DNA from: Acidimicrobiaceae bacterium
Lineage (GTDB): Bacteria > Actinomycetota > Acidimicrobiia > Acidimicrobiales > JAUTXP01
Reading direction: 5' to 3'
Length of the DNA stretch: 64,000 bases
Assembly: GCA_030837965.1 (NCBI GenBank)
Contig: JAUTXP010000062.1
Coordinates: 1-64,000 of the forward strand
Below the pieces are notes generated by a model, which had not been told where the DNA came from, ran no database searches, and was given only the letters and a program-made list of their open reading frames with translations. Shown in pieces: positions 7,255 through 15,443 of the stretch. The position numbers and the translations under genes are program-made. Position 1 is the first letter of the stretch. The number at the start of each line of letters is the position of its first letter.

Positions 7255-8922
7255 ATGACGCTCACCGAGACTCGCGCTGAGGACGACGCGCCGGGCGCAG
7301 CACCAGCCCCGAACGGGCTGAGCGCGCTCGACCGCAACTGGCTGACCACGGCCGACCACAAGCGCGTCGGGCTGCTCTACCTGTTCTTCTCGCTGATCTT
7401 CCTGCTCGTCGGCGGAGGCATCGGCGTGGCCATCAAGGCGGAACTGGCCGGCAGCGGCGTGCAGATCGTGGGCGACAATTTCAGCCGCCTGTTCTCCGAG
7501 CACGCGACCGTCTCCGTGCTGTTGTTCCTCGCCCCGGCGTGGGTCGGGCTGGGCTGTTTCGTGGTGCCCCTTCAGATCGGTGCGGCCCGGCTCGCCTTCC
7601 CGCGCGGCATGGCCTTCTCGCTCTGGCTGTACGTGTGCGGCGGCGGGCTCTTGATTCTGAGCTACATCATCGGCCCGCCCGGCGGCCCGGGCGCCAGGGG
7701 CTTGGGCCTCACCAGCGCGGCGGCCATGACCGCGCCCAAGGGCGGCGCCACCACGGCCACCGAGTTGTGGGTGGTCAGCCTCATGCTGTTGGCCGCCGCG
7801 TCGCTGCTGGCCGCGGCCAGCCTGGCCGTCACCGTCCTCAAGCTCCGAGTCGACGGGCTCACCATGCGCCGCCTGCCCATGTTCTCCACCGCCACGTTCG
7901 TAACCAGCGTGGGCATCCTCATGGCCACGCCCGTGTTCCTCGCGGGCTTGGCCCTCCTGTACGTCGACCAGCACTACGGCGGTCGCCTGTTCCTGCCGTC
8001 GACGGGCGGGTCGGCCACGGTGTGGCAGCACACGGTGTGGCTCTTCGGCAGGCCCGAGGTGTTCCTGCTCACCCTGCCCGCGCTCGGCGCCGCGGCCGAC
8101 ATCGTGGCCACCCATTCCCGCCGCGGCTTCCTCGACGACAGGCCCTTGCAGGCGGCCATCGCCTTGTTCGGCATCCTCGCCTTCGGCGCGTGGTGGCTGC
8201 CGCACAACGCGTCGAGCGCGTTGGTGCTGCCCAACCCGCCTGCCCTCAACGCCGTGCTCGGCCTGCCCGTCGCCATCGTCGTGCTGGTCTTGTTGGGCAC
8301 AGCGGCCAAGGGCAGGCTGCGCCCGCACGTGAGCCTTTTGTTCGTGGCCGGCTTCGTCCTGCTCCTGGCCTTCGGCGCGGCCAACGGGATCATCGCCGCC
8401 GTGGTAGGTGTGCACGGCCGGGCCTGGACCGCAGGCCACCTGCACGTGGTCGTGTTCGGCGCCCCCACCCTGCTGGTCGCCGGGGCCATCTACCACTGGG
8501 CCCCCAAGATGTTCGGCCGCCACCTGTCCGGGGCCGCGGGAGGCGCCGTGTTCCTGCTGTTGTTCGGCGGCTTCCTGCTGATGGGCTTGGGCGACTATCT
8601 GCTCGGCTACAACGGGGCGCCCGCCCACGTGGCCGACTTCGGCGGCGGGCACGACTGGACCACCTACAGCCAACTGGGCACGGTGGGCGCCGTGCTGCTG
8701 GCCTTGGGCGGGCTCGTGCTGCTGGGCGACCTGGTGCGGGCCGCGGCGGGGAAGGGCACGGGCCCGGCTGCGGGCGACGATCCGTACGAGGGCCTGACGT
8801 TGGAGTGGGCCGCGCCCTCGCCCCCGCCGCCGCACAACTTCGACTCGGTGCCGGAGGTGCGTTCGCCCTATCCGGTGCTCGACCTGCGTCCGCCCGCGGC
8901 CACCGCAGGAGGCGACCGATGA
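7255..8922 (+). CDS. heme-copper oxidase subunit I-like protein lacking Cu-B ligands
   Basis: 555 residues, about 12 membrane helices, full length for the family and intact. It aligns along its length with the canonical subunit I at 12303, including NWLTTADHKRVGLLY, the FVVPLQIGA loop and the LEWAAPSPPPPHNF tail. Low-spin heme ligand His83 and the His395/His397 pair are kept, so both heme sites can be ligated. The Cu-B/Tyr helix reads FGRPEVF instead of FGHPEVY (Arg266, Phe270), the HH ligand pair reads LPH (315-317), and the D-channel entrance Asp is Arg112. A normal oxygen-reducing centre therefore cannot form. The gene overlaps the subunit III-like gene by 4 bp. Confidence 0.85.
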   Translation: MTLTETRAEDDAPGAAPAPNGLSALDRNWLTTADHKRVGLLYLFFSLIFLLVGGGIGVAIKAELAGSGVQIVGDNFSRLFSEHATVSVLLFLAPAWVGLGCFVVPLQIGAARLAFPRGMAFSLWLYVCGGGLLILSYIIGPPGGPGARGLGLTSAAAMTAPKGGATTATELWVVSLMLLAAASLLAAASLAVTVLKLRVDGLTMRRLPMFSTATFVTSVGILMATPVFLAGLALLYVDQHYGGRLFLPSTGGSATVWQHTVWLFGRPEVFLLTLPALGAAADIVATHSRRGFLDDRPLQAAIALFGILAFGAWWLPHNASSALVLPNPPALNAVLGLPVAIVVLVLLGTAAKGRLRPHVSLLFVAGFVLLLAFGAANGIIAAVVGVHGRAWTAGHLHVVVFGAPTLLVAGAIYHWAPKMFGRHLSGAAGGAVFLLLFGGFLLMGLGDYLLGYNGAPAHVADFGGGHDWTTYSQLGTVGAVLLALGGLVLLGDLVRAAAGKGTGPAAGDDPYEGLTLEWAAPSPPPPHNFDSVPEVRSPYPVLDLRPPAATAGGDR

Positions 8923-9512
8923 CCGCCACCACCACGCCCATGGCCGCGCTGCCTTCGGCGGGCGGCGACCGGCCCCGCAACCTGTTGACCACCGGCGTGG
9001 CCTTGGGCTGCGCAGGGGCCACCATGTTCTTCGGCGCCCTGCTCGCCGCCTACGTCGAGCTGCGGGGCCACGTCCACCCGTGGCCGCCCAAGGGCGTGAA
9101 GCTCGACCTGTACCTGGGCAACCTGCTGGTCATCACCATGCTGCTCGCGTCGCTGGCCGTGCAGTGGGCCGTGTCTGCGGTCCTGCGCCGCGACCAGCGC
9201 CAGGCCTCGGCCGCATTCGCCATCACCGCCGGGTTCGGCCTGGCCTTTTTGAACCTGTTGTCCTACAGCGCGTCCCGGGCCGACTACGGCGCAGGGTCGA
9301 GCGCCTATGCCGTGATCGCGGCCACCCTGGCCCTGTCCGTCGGCATCGTGGTCGCCGTAGCCATCGGCTTCGTGATCCTCACCCTTTTGCGGGTGCGGGG
9401 CAGCCAGGTCACGGCCGACAATCCGGACCAGGCCCGGGCCGCAGCCTGGTTCTGGCACTACGCCACTCTCGCCTCGATCGTCGTCTGGTACGCGGTCGTC
9501 GTCCGGAAGTAG
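8919..9512 (+). CDS. cytochrome oxidase subunit III-like membrane protein
   Basis: 197 residues and about five membrane helices. Start ATG 8919 overlaps the preceding stop (ATGA). The first helix (TGVALGCAGATMFFGALLAAYVELRG) and the last, with AAAWFWHYATLASIVVWY, match the heme-copper oxidase subunit III fold, where a W-H-(F/Y) near the C-terminus is typical. It is shorter and more divergent than CtaE at 14432. The coupling suggests it is the obligate partner of the Cu-B-less subunit I-like protein rather than of the canonical oxidase. Confidence 0.78.
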   Translation: MTATTTPMAALPSAGGDRPRNLLTTGVALGCAGATMFFGALLAAYVELRGHVHPWPPKGVKLDLYLGNLLVITMLLASLAVQWAVSAVLRRDQRQASAAFAITAGFGLAFLNLLSYSASRADYGAGSSAYAVIAATLALSVGIVVAVAIGFVILTLLRVRGSQVTADNPDQARAAAWFWHYATLASIVVWYAVVVRK

Positions 9513-9520
9513 GAGTCCGA

Positions 9521-10525
9521 GTGTTCAGTTACGCCACCAAGGTGCTGATGGCCCTGTGCGGGTCGGCGCTGGTTGGGGCCGCGGTGTTCTACGCCGCGGT
9601 CGGCGGCCGGGCGGGGGCTGTGCTCATGCTGTTCCTCTCCCTCGCCGCTCTGCTTGCCATGCTCACCGTGATCGCCGCGGGCGTTCGCGACATCGCCCCG
9701 TTCGTCCCGGCCGACGCGCCGCCGCCGGAGCCCAGGGCGTCCACGCCGGGCGCGCCCGCCACCGGCTCGGGATGGCCCTTGTTCTCGGCCGCGGCGGTGA
9801 CCCTGCTGGCGGTGGGCGCGGCCACCGAGAGCGTGGTCCTCATCTTCGGCCTCATCGCCGTCGGCCTGGGTGCGCTGGGCTGGTTCTCCAAGGCCTGGTC
9901 GGACCATCCCACGTGGACGCCGCGGGTCAGCCATCGCATCACCGACCGGTTCGTCGCCCCCGTCGGCCTGCCCGTGGGCGGGTTCCTCCTGGCCGCCCTC
10001 ATCGCCGTCAGCTTCTCGCGCATCCTGCTGGCGTCCTCCGAGAAGGTGGCCCCCCTCGTTGCCCTGGTTGGCGCCGTGCTCGTGCTGGGCGCGTGCGCGT
10101 GGGTGGCGAGCAGGCCCCGGCTGGCGTCGTCCGCCCTCATCGCCCTGTCTGCACTGGCCGGCGTGTCGCTGGTGGGTGCGGGCATCGCCGGGGCCACGCA
10201 GGGCGAGCGCCCCTTCGAAAAGCACGAGAAGGTCGAGCCCGCGGAGATCACGGCCAAGGGCACCAACTTCCTCGAAAAGCAGGTACAGGTCCCGTCCACC
10301 GGCGACGTGACCATCCGCTTCACCAACGACGACGCGGGCACCTACCACAACGTGGCCGTCTACAAGGGCGACGGGGCCGAGGCCGAGGTCGTCTTCAACG
10401 GCGAAGGGTTCCCCGGTATCCGCAGGAAGACGTACGCCTTCAAGGCCCCGGCCGCGGGCACCTATCAGTTCCGCTGCGACTTCCACGCCAACATGGTCGG
10501 GACGCTCATCGTCGGCGGGAGTTGA
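9521..10525 (+). CDS. polytopic membrane protein with C-terminal cupredoxin domain
   Basis: 334 residues from GTG 9521; AGGAG overlaps the previous stop. The first 230 residues hold about seven hydrophobic helices. The last 90 are a plastocyanin-like cupredoxin with type I copper ligands visible: His276 (TYHNVAVY), Cys319, His322 and Met325 (RCDFHANM). The two-cysteine Cu-A motif of subunit II is absent. It replaces a conventional subunit II in this module and probably carries electrons outside the membrane to or from the heme protein. The following thioredoxin-like gene overlaps it by 4 bp. Confidence 0.8.
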   Translation: MFSYATKVLMALCGSALVGAAVFYAAVGGRAGAVLMLFLSLAALLAMLTVIAAGVRDIAPFVPADAPPPEPRASTPGAPATGSGWPLFSAAAVTLLAVGAATESVVLIFGLIAVGLGALGWFSKAWSDHPTWTPRVSHRITDRFVAPVGLPVGGFLLAALIAVSFSRILLASSEKVAPLVALVGAVLVLGACAWVASRPRLASSALIALSALAGVSLVGAGIAGATQGERPFEKHEKVEPAEITAKGTNFLEKQVQVPSTGDVTIRFTNDDAGTYHNVAVYKGDGAEAEVVFNGEGFPGIRRKTYAFKAPAAGTYQFRCDFHANMVGTLIVGGS

Positions 10526-11136
10526 TCCCGACGGACGCGCCCACCCCCAGGCCCCGTCGCACGGCGCTGTTGGCCCTGGTGCCGGTGGCCGTGCTGGCCG
10601 TGCTCGTGGCCGTGTTGGTGGGCACCGCCCGCACGGACGCCTCGTCGGCGTCCTCGGCGTCCTCGGCGTCCTCGGCGTCCTCGGGTGCGGCCACGGCCGG
10701 AGCCCGCACGCCCACCCTTCCCATCAGCGCGGCGCCCGCCTTCACCTTGGCCGACGTGCGCGACCCGGCTCGCACGGTCGCCTTCGACGGCCACCCGACC
10801 CGGCCGACGGTCATCAACTTCTTCGGGGCCTGGTGCCCGCCGTGCCGGGCCGAGATGCCGCTGCTGGCCGAGGCGGCCCGCACCCACACCGGCATCGACT
10901 TCATCGGGGTGGACGTGCAGGACGTACGGTCCGACGCGCTCGCCCTCATCCAGCAGTCGGGCATGGGGTATGCCGCGGGCGCCGACCCCGACCGCGACGT
11001 GGTGCGGGGGTATCGGCTGCGGGGCTTCCCCACCACCGTGTTCGTGGCTCCCGGCGGCCGAGTGGCGGCCACCCACGGGGGCCAGCTCTTCAAGTCTGAC
11101 CTGGGCCGCCTGCTCGACGAACTGGAGGCGGCGTGA
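10522..11136 (+). CDS. membrane-anchored TlpA/ResA-like thioredoxin
   Basis: 204 residues from TTG 10522, overlapping the preceding stop (TTGA). One N-terminal membrane anchor is followed by a Ser/Ala linker encoded by five tandem 9-bp units (near 10640-10685). The thioredoxin fold has active site NFFGAWCPPCRAEMP and cis-Pro region LRGFPTTVFV. Extracytoplasmic TlpA-like proteins keep cysteines reduced for copper or heme insertion. Translational coupling suggests service to the neighbouring cupredoxin, and possibly to CtaC downstream. Confidence 0.85.
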   Translation: MIPTDAPTPRPRRTALLALVPVAVLAVLVAVLVGTARTDASSASSASSASSASSGAATAGARTPTLPISAAPAFTLADVRDPARTVAFDGHPTRPTVINFFGAWCPPCRAEMPLLAEAARTHTGIDFIGVDVQDVRSDALALIQQSGMGYAAGADPDRDVVRGYRLRGFPTTVFVAPGGRVAATHGGQLFKSDLGRLLDELEAA

Positions 11137-11233
11137 GCCCGTCGTTCGACTTGTTCCGACGAGGACCGGTGCGGAAAGCTGACCCGGCTCTCGGCCCGAC
11201 CCGCACGTTCTCCAACCGCACGAGGGGTGTCGC

Positions 11234-12274
11234 GTGACATCGCGTAGCTCGCGTCCTACACGAGGCCGTCGCCTCACCACTGCCGCCATGGCCACGCTCG
11301 TGGCCGTGCTGCTGGGCGCGTGCGGCAAGACGACGATGCCCCAGGACGCCCTGGACCCGCAGGGGCCGGTGGCCCGCAAGCTCGACCACCTGATCTCGCC
11401 CGTGTTCATCGTGGCGGGCGTGTTCTTCGTGCTCGTCCAGTTCCTGACCCTGTTCTTCGCCGTGCGCTACCGGCGGCGGTCGGAGGACGAGGCCCCCGTG
11501 CAGGTGCACGGCAACGCCCGGCTCGAACTGGCATGGACGATCGTCCCCGCCGTCATCCTGTTCGCCGTCGCCGTCGGCACCCTCACCGTCATTGCCGACA
11601 TCAACCGTCCGGCCAAGGGCGCGGACGTGGTGCACGTCGACGTCATCGGCCACCAGTGGTGGTGGGAGTTCCACTACCCGACCGAGGGCGTGACGACGGC
11701 CAACGAGCTGCACGTACCCGTGGGCCGGTTGGTGGCCATCACGCTGACCTCAAAAGACGTGATCCACTCCTTCTGGCCGCCCAAGCTGGCGGGCAAGATC
11801 GACGCCGTGCCCGGCCGCCTCAACCACATGTCGCTCCAAGCCGACAAGCCGGGCACCTATTACGGCCAGTGCGCCGAGTTCTGCGGCATGGCCCATGCCG
11901 ACATGCGCCTGCGGGTGGTGGCCCACAGCGCGGGCGACTGGGCCAAGTGGGTGGCGGCCAACACGGCAACGCCCCGATTGCCCATCGAGTCGGTCGAGGC
12001 CAAGGCCGCGGCGGGCTCCACCCTGTTCCGACAGAAGGGCTGCGCGAGCTGCCACACCGTCGAGGGCTACTCCAAGGGGACGGTGGGCCCGAACCTAAGC
12101 CACCTCCAGCAGCGCAAGGTGTTCGCAGGCGCCATCTTCGAGATGAACGACGAGAACCTGCGCAAGTGGCTGCGCAACCCGCCCAAGGAGAAGCCGGGCT
12201 CGATCATGCCGAACCTGAACCTCTCCGAAGACGAGATCACCAACCTCATCGCCTACCTCGACACGCTCAAGTGA
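11234..12274 (+). CDS. ctaC: cytochrome c oxidase subunit II with fused cytochrome c (caa3 type)
   Basis: 346 residues from GTG 11234. The signal peptide has a lipobox-like LLGAC. Two membrane helices are followed by the cupredoxin domain with GHQWWWEFHYP and the Cu-A motif CAEFCGMAHADM. A C-terminal monoheme cytochrome c follows (CASCH, with Met in GSIMPNL). This caa3 architecture receives electrons from quinol:cytochrome c reductase or soluble cytochrome c and passes them through Cu-A to heme a of CtaD. It lies 97 bp after the thioredoxin-like gene and begins the canonical oxidase operon. Confidence 0.95.
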   Translation: MTSRSSRPTRGRRLTTAAMATLVAVLLGACGKTTMPQDALDPQGPVARKLDHLISPVFIVAGVFFVLVQFLTLFFAVRYRRRSEDEAPVQVHGNARLELAWTIVPAVILFAVAVGTLTVIADINRPAKGADVVHVDVIGHQWWWEFHYPTEGVTTANELHVPVGRLVAITLTSKDVIHSFWPPKLAGKIDAVPGRLNHMSLQADKPGTYYGQCAEFCGMAHADMRLRVVAHSAGDWAKWVAANTATPRLPIESVEAKAAAGSTLFRQKGCASCHTVEGYSKGTVGPNLSHLQQRKVFAGAIFEMNDENLRKWLRNPPKEKPGSIMPNLNLSEDEITNLIAYLDTLK

Positions 12275-12302
12275 GCCACGCTGAAGTGACCGGAGCCCGC
12301 CG

Positions 12303-14432
12303 ATGACCGACGTATCCCTCGCCCCCGCCGCTTCTTCGCAGGCCGCGGCCGAGCCGCGCCTGCTTCGTCGTCCGCTGCACCCGACCGGCATCTGGTCCTG
12401 GCTCACCACCATCGACCACAAGCGCATCGGCATCCTCTACGGCGGCACGTCGCTTCTGTTCTTCCTCGCGGGCGGCATCGAGGCCCTGCTCATCCGCCTC
12501 CAGCTCGCCCGGCCCAACGGCACCGTCATCCCTGCCGGGCTGTTCAACGAGCTGTTCACCATGCACGGCACGACGATGATCTTCCTGGTCGTCATGCCGC
12601 TGTCGGCCGCCTTCTTCAACTACTTGGTGCCCTTGCAGATCGGGGCCAGGGACGTGGCCTTCCCCCGGCTGAACGCGTTCAGCTACTGGACGTTCCTGTG
12701 CGGTGGCCTGTTCCTGTACTCCAGCTTCCTGCTGGGCGGGGCGCCCAACGGCGGCTGGTTCGGCTACGCGCCCAACACCACGGTGACCTTCAACCCGGGC
12801 CACAACATCGACTTCTGGGTCTTCGGCCTGCAGATCCTGGGCATCGCGTCGACCGTCGGCGCCGTCAACTTCGTCACCACCATCCTGAACCTGCGGGCTC
12901 CGGGCATGACCTTGTTCCGCATGCCCATCTTCACGTGGATGTCGCTGGTGGCGAACTTCCTGTTGCTGTTCGCCATGCCCATCATCACCGTGGCCTTGTT
13001 CTTGTTGATGTTCGACCGCAACTTCGGGTCCCACTTCTTCGACCCGACCGCGGGCGGCAACGCCATCTTGTGGCAGCACCTGTTCTGGCTCTTCGGCCAT
13101 CCCGAGGTGTACATCCTCATCCTCCCGGCCATGGGCATGGTCTCCGAGATCATCCCTGTCTTCGCCCGGAAGCCCTTGTTCGGCTACCGGGTCATGGTGA
13201 TCTCGGGGATCGCCATCGGGTTCATGGGCTGGGGCGTGTGGGTGCACCACATGTTCTCGACCGGACTCGGACCCGTGGCCGTGTCCGCCTTCTCCCTGTC
13301 CACCATGTTCATCGCCGTGCCCACCGGCGTGAAGATCTTCAACTGGCTCGGCACGCTGCACGGCGGGTCGCTCAAGTTCTCGACGCCCATGCTGTTCGCG
13401 GTCGGGTTCGTGGCCATGTTCACCATCGGCGGCCTGTCCGGCGTGACCCACGCGGTGTCGCCTCACGACCGTCAGCAGACCGACACGTACTACGTGGTGG
13501 CCCACTTCCACTACGTGCTGTTCGGCGGCTCGCTGTTCGGGATCATGGGCGGCATCTACTACTGGTGGCCCAAGTTCTTCGGCCGCTTCTTGAACGACCG
13601 CCTGGGCAAGTTCCACTTCTGGCTCTGGTTCATCGGGTTCAACATGACCTTCGGACCCATGCACTTGTTGGGCCTCCAGGGCATGCCCCGGCGGATCTAT
13701 CGGTACCCGACCGGGATGGGCTGGGACTTCTGGAACATGGTGTCGACCATCGGCGCCTTCACCATCGCCACGTCCGTGCTGATCTTCATCATCAACGTGT
13801 ACCGCAGCACCCGTCACCCCGTGTACGCCTCGTCGGACCCGTGGGACGGCCGGTCGCTGGAGTGGTCCATCCCTTCGCCGCCGCCCCACTACAACTTCGC
13901 CGAGGTCCCTGTGGTCACGCACGAGGACGACTACTGGCACCGCAAGTACACCGAGGACGCCAGCGGCAGGCTGGTGCGCCTGGAAGGCACGGCGCCCATC
14001 CCCGCGGTGATCACGGCCGAGGAGCGGGCCAATGGGAATGGGCACGGCAACGGGCACGGCCACGACGACCCGCCGGGCATCCATCTGCCTTCGCCTTCGT
14101 ACTTCCCGCTGGTGGCCTCGACCGGCTTGCCGGTGATGGCCTACGGCATGGTCTACGGACGGGACGCGGGCCAGAACTACGTGATCACCGCCATCGGCGC
14201 CCTCATCGTGCTGGTGGGTCTGTTCGCCTGGGCCATGGAGCCGTCGGTGGAGCCCGAGGAGCACGTCGAGTCCGGTGATGCTCCGGGCGGACCCGAGGCG
14301 CTGACCGGCGGGGGCGACGGACAGCCCGCGTTGGTCGGCGCGGGCGCGGGTGTCGACGCGGAAGACGACGGCGAGCGCATCCCACGCGACCTGCTCCGAG
14401 GCGGACAGACCGAGTCCGAGGAGGAGAGGTAA
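12303..14432 (+). CDS. ctaD: cytochrome c oxidase subunit I with C-terminal extension
   Basis: 709 residues. All catalytic residues are present: His88 (heme a), FGHPEVY with Cu-B His266 and cross-linked Tyr270, His315/His316, and His401 (heme a3)/His403 (heme a). Asp117 of the D channel and a Lys in PTGVKIFNW are also kept. After the usual LEWSIPSPPPHYNF tail there is an extra region with a His/Gly-rich linker and two more helices (ASTGLPVMAYGMVYG; VITAIGALIVLVGLFAWAME). This resembles a subunit IV-like domain fused to subunit I. It reduces oxygen and pumps protons, and is the internal control for the Cu-B-less paralogue upstream. Confidence 0.96.
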   Translation: MTDVSLAPAASSQAAAEPRLLRRPLHPTGIWSWLTTIDHKRIGILYGGTSLLFFLAGGIEALLIRLQLARPNGTVIPAGLFNELFTMHGTTMIFLVVMPLSAAFFNYLVPLQIGARDVAFPRLNAFSYWTFLCGGLFLYSSFLLGGAPNGGWFGYAPNTTVTFNPGHNIDFWVFGLQILGIASTVGAVNFVTTILNLRAPGMTLFRMPIFTWMSLVANFLLLFAMPIITVALFLLMFDRNFGSHFFDPTAGGNAILWQHLFWLFGHPEVYILILPAMGMVSEIIPVFARKPLFGYRVMVISGIAIGFMGWGVWVHHMFSTGLGPVAVSAFSLSTMFIAVPTGVKIFNWLGTLHGGSLKFSTPMLFAVGFVAMFTIGGLSGVTHAVSPHDRQQTDTYYVVAHFHYVLFGGSLFGIMGGIYYWWPKFFGRFLNDRLGKFHFWLWFIGFNMTFGPMHLLGLQGMPRRIYRYPTGMGWDFWNMVSTIGAFTIATSVLIFIINVYRSTRHPVYASSDPWDGRSLEWSIPSPPPHYNFAEVPVVTHEDDYWHRKYTEDASGRLVRLEGTAPIPAVITAEERANGNGHGNGHGHDDPPGIHLPSPSYFPLVASTGLPVMAYGMVYGRDAGQNYVITAIGALIVLVGLFAWAMEPSVEPEEHVESGDAPGGPEALTGGGDGQPALVGAGAGVDAEDDGERIPRDLLRGGQTESEEER

Positions 14433-15079
14433 TGGCGACCGACGCCCCCGCCGTGCAGGCCGAGCCCGCGCTCACCGCGCCCGAGGCCCACGCCCACGTC
14501 ACCAACACGGGCCTGTCCAACGAGAAGCTGGCCATGTGGGCCTTCCTCGGATCTGAGTGCCTGTTGTTCGGCGCCTTGATCTCGACCTACTTCCTCTACC
14601 GGGGCCGCAGCCCCGTGGGCCCGTATCCCAAGGACATCTACGACATCCCCTACACGTCGGTCAGCTCGTTCGTGCTGTTGATGAGCTCGCTGACCATGGT
14701 GCTGGCCTTGGCCGCTATCCAGCGGGGCGACTCGCGCCGGCTGCGGGTGTGGCTGTTGGCCACCGCGTTGCTGGGGTCGAGCTTCATCGCAGGCCAGGTC
14801 TATGAGTTCACGACGTTCATCCGCGAGGGCCTCACGCTCAAGACCAACCTGTTCGGGAGCAGCTTTTTCGTCCTCACCGGTTTCCACGGCGTGCACGTCA
14901 CCGTCGGCATCGTCATGCTGCTGTCGTTGTGGACGCTGTCGATGCGGGGCAAGCTCCCGCAGGAACGGGCCGAGGTCGTGGAGATCGCGGGTTTGTACTG
15001 GCACTTCGTGGACGTGGTGTGGATCGTGATCTTCACCGTCGTGTACCTGATCCCGTCACCGACCCCGCACGGAGGCTGA
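14432..15079 (+). CDS. ctaE: cytochrome c oxidase subunit III
   Basis: 215 residues. ATG 14432 shares a base with the stop of ctaD (TAATG). It has five membrane helices and the family motifs AFLGSECLLFGALIS, SSFFVLTGFHGVHV and YWHFVDVVWIVIF (the WHFVD signature). It stabilises subunit I of the caa3 oxidase. Confidence 0.95.
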   Translation: MATDAPAVQAEPALTAPEAHAHVTNTGLSNEKLAMWAFLGSECLLFGALISTYFLYRGRSPVGPYPKDIYDIPYTSVSSFVLLMSSLTMVLALAAIQRGDSRRLRVWLLATALLGSSFIAGQVYEFTTFIREGLTLKTNLFGSSFFVLTGFHGVHVTVGIVMLLSLWTLSMRGKLPQERAEVVEIAGLYWHFVDVVWIVIFTVVYLIPSPTPHGG

Positions 15080-15080
15080 C

Positions 15081-15443
15081 GTGAGCACCGAGGCCATCGA
15101 GGAATCCGAGGCCCATCGCCGGCCCCATGCCGAGGGCGGCGAGCACGGCGCCCATCCGACCGAGGCGACGTACATCAAGATCGCCATGATCCTGGCCGCC
15201 GTCACCGGGATCGAGGTGGCGCTGTACTACACGTCGTTCAACCAGCAGGCCACCAACGCCATGCTGATCGCGCTGGCGGGCATCAAGTTCGTGATGGTCG
15301 CCGCCTACTTCATGCACTTGAAGTTCGACAACAAGGTGCTGCGCAGGCTGTTCACCACCGGCTTCATCCTGGCCTCGCTCTGCTACGTGGCCTACCTGTG
15401 GACGTTGGGCGTGTTCAAGCTCTCGTTCCTGCCGTGGGCCTGA
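15081..15443 (+). CDS. cytochrome c oxidase subunit IV-like protein
   Basis: 120 residues from GTG 15081, two bases after the ctaE stop. A His-rich polar N-terminus is followed by three membrane helices with the prokaryotic COX4/CyoD pattern (IKFVMVAAYFMHLKFD). It is an accessory subunit of the caa3 oxidase. CtaD already carries a subunit IV-like C-terminal region, so the complex may have two such elements. Confidence 0.88.
   Translation: MSTEAIEESEAHRRPHAEGGEHGAHPTEATYIKIAMILAAVTGIEVALYYTSFNQQATNAMLIALAGIKFVMVAAYFMHLKFDNKVLRRLFTTGFILASLCYVAYLWTLGVFKLSFLPWA

Noticed and set aside
6187-8835. Very long open frame on the minus strand opposite the oxidase genes (similar ones at 12267-14264 and 33087-34598)
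   Set aside because: These are G+C-driven mirror frames: low-complexity His/Arg/Gly-rich translations without domains, fully opposite genes with clear families.
7255-8922. Treating the Cu-B-less subunit I as a pseudogene
   Set aside because: It is full length, without frameshift or stop, keeps all heme ligands and tail motifs, and is translationally coupled to its partners. Substitutions are concentrated at the copper and proton-channel sites.
10640-10685. Tandem 9-bp repeat in the thioredoxin-like gene as a phase-variation tract
   Set aside because: The unit is a multiple of three, so changes only lengthen a Ser/Ala linker. Similar in-frame expansions occur in other linkers (near 2700, 37010, 38625, 51590).
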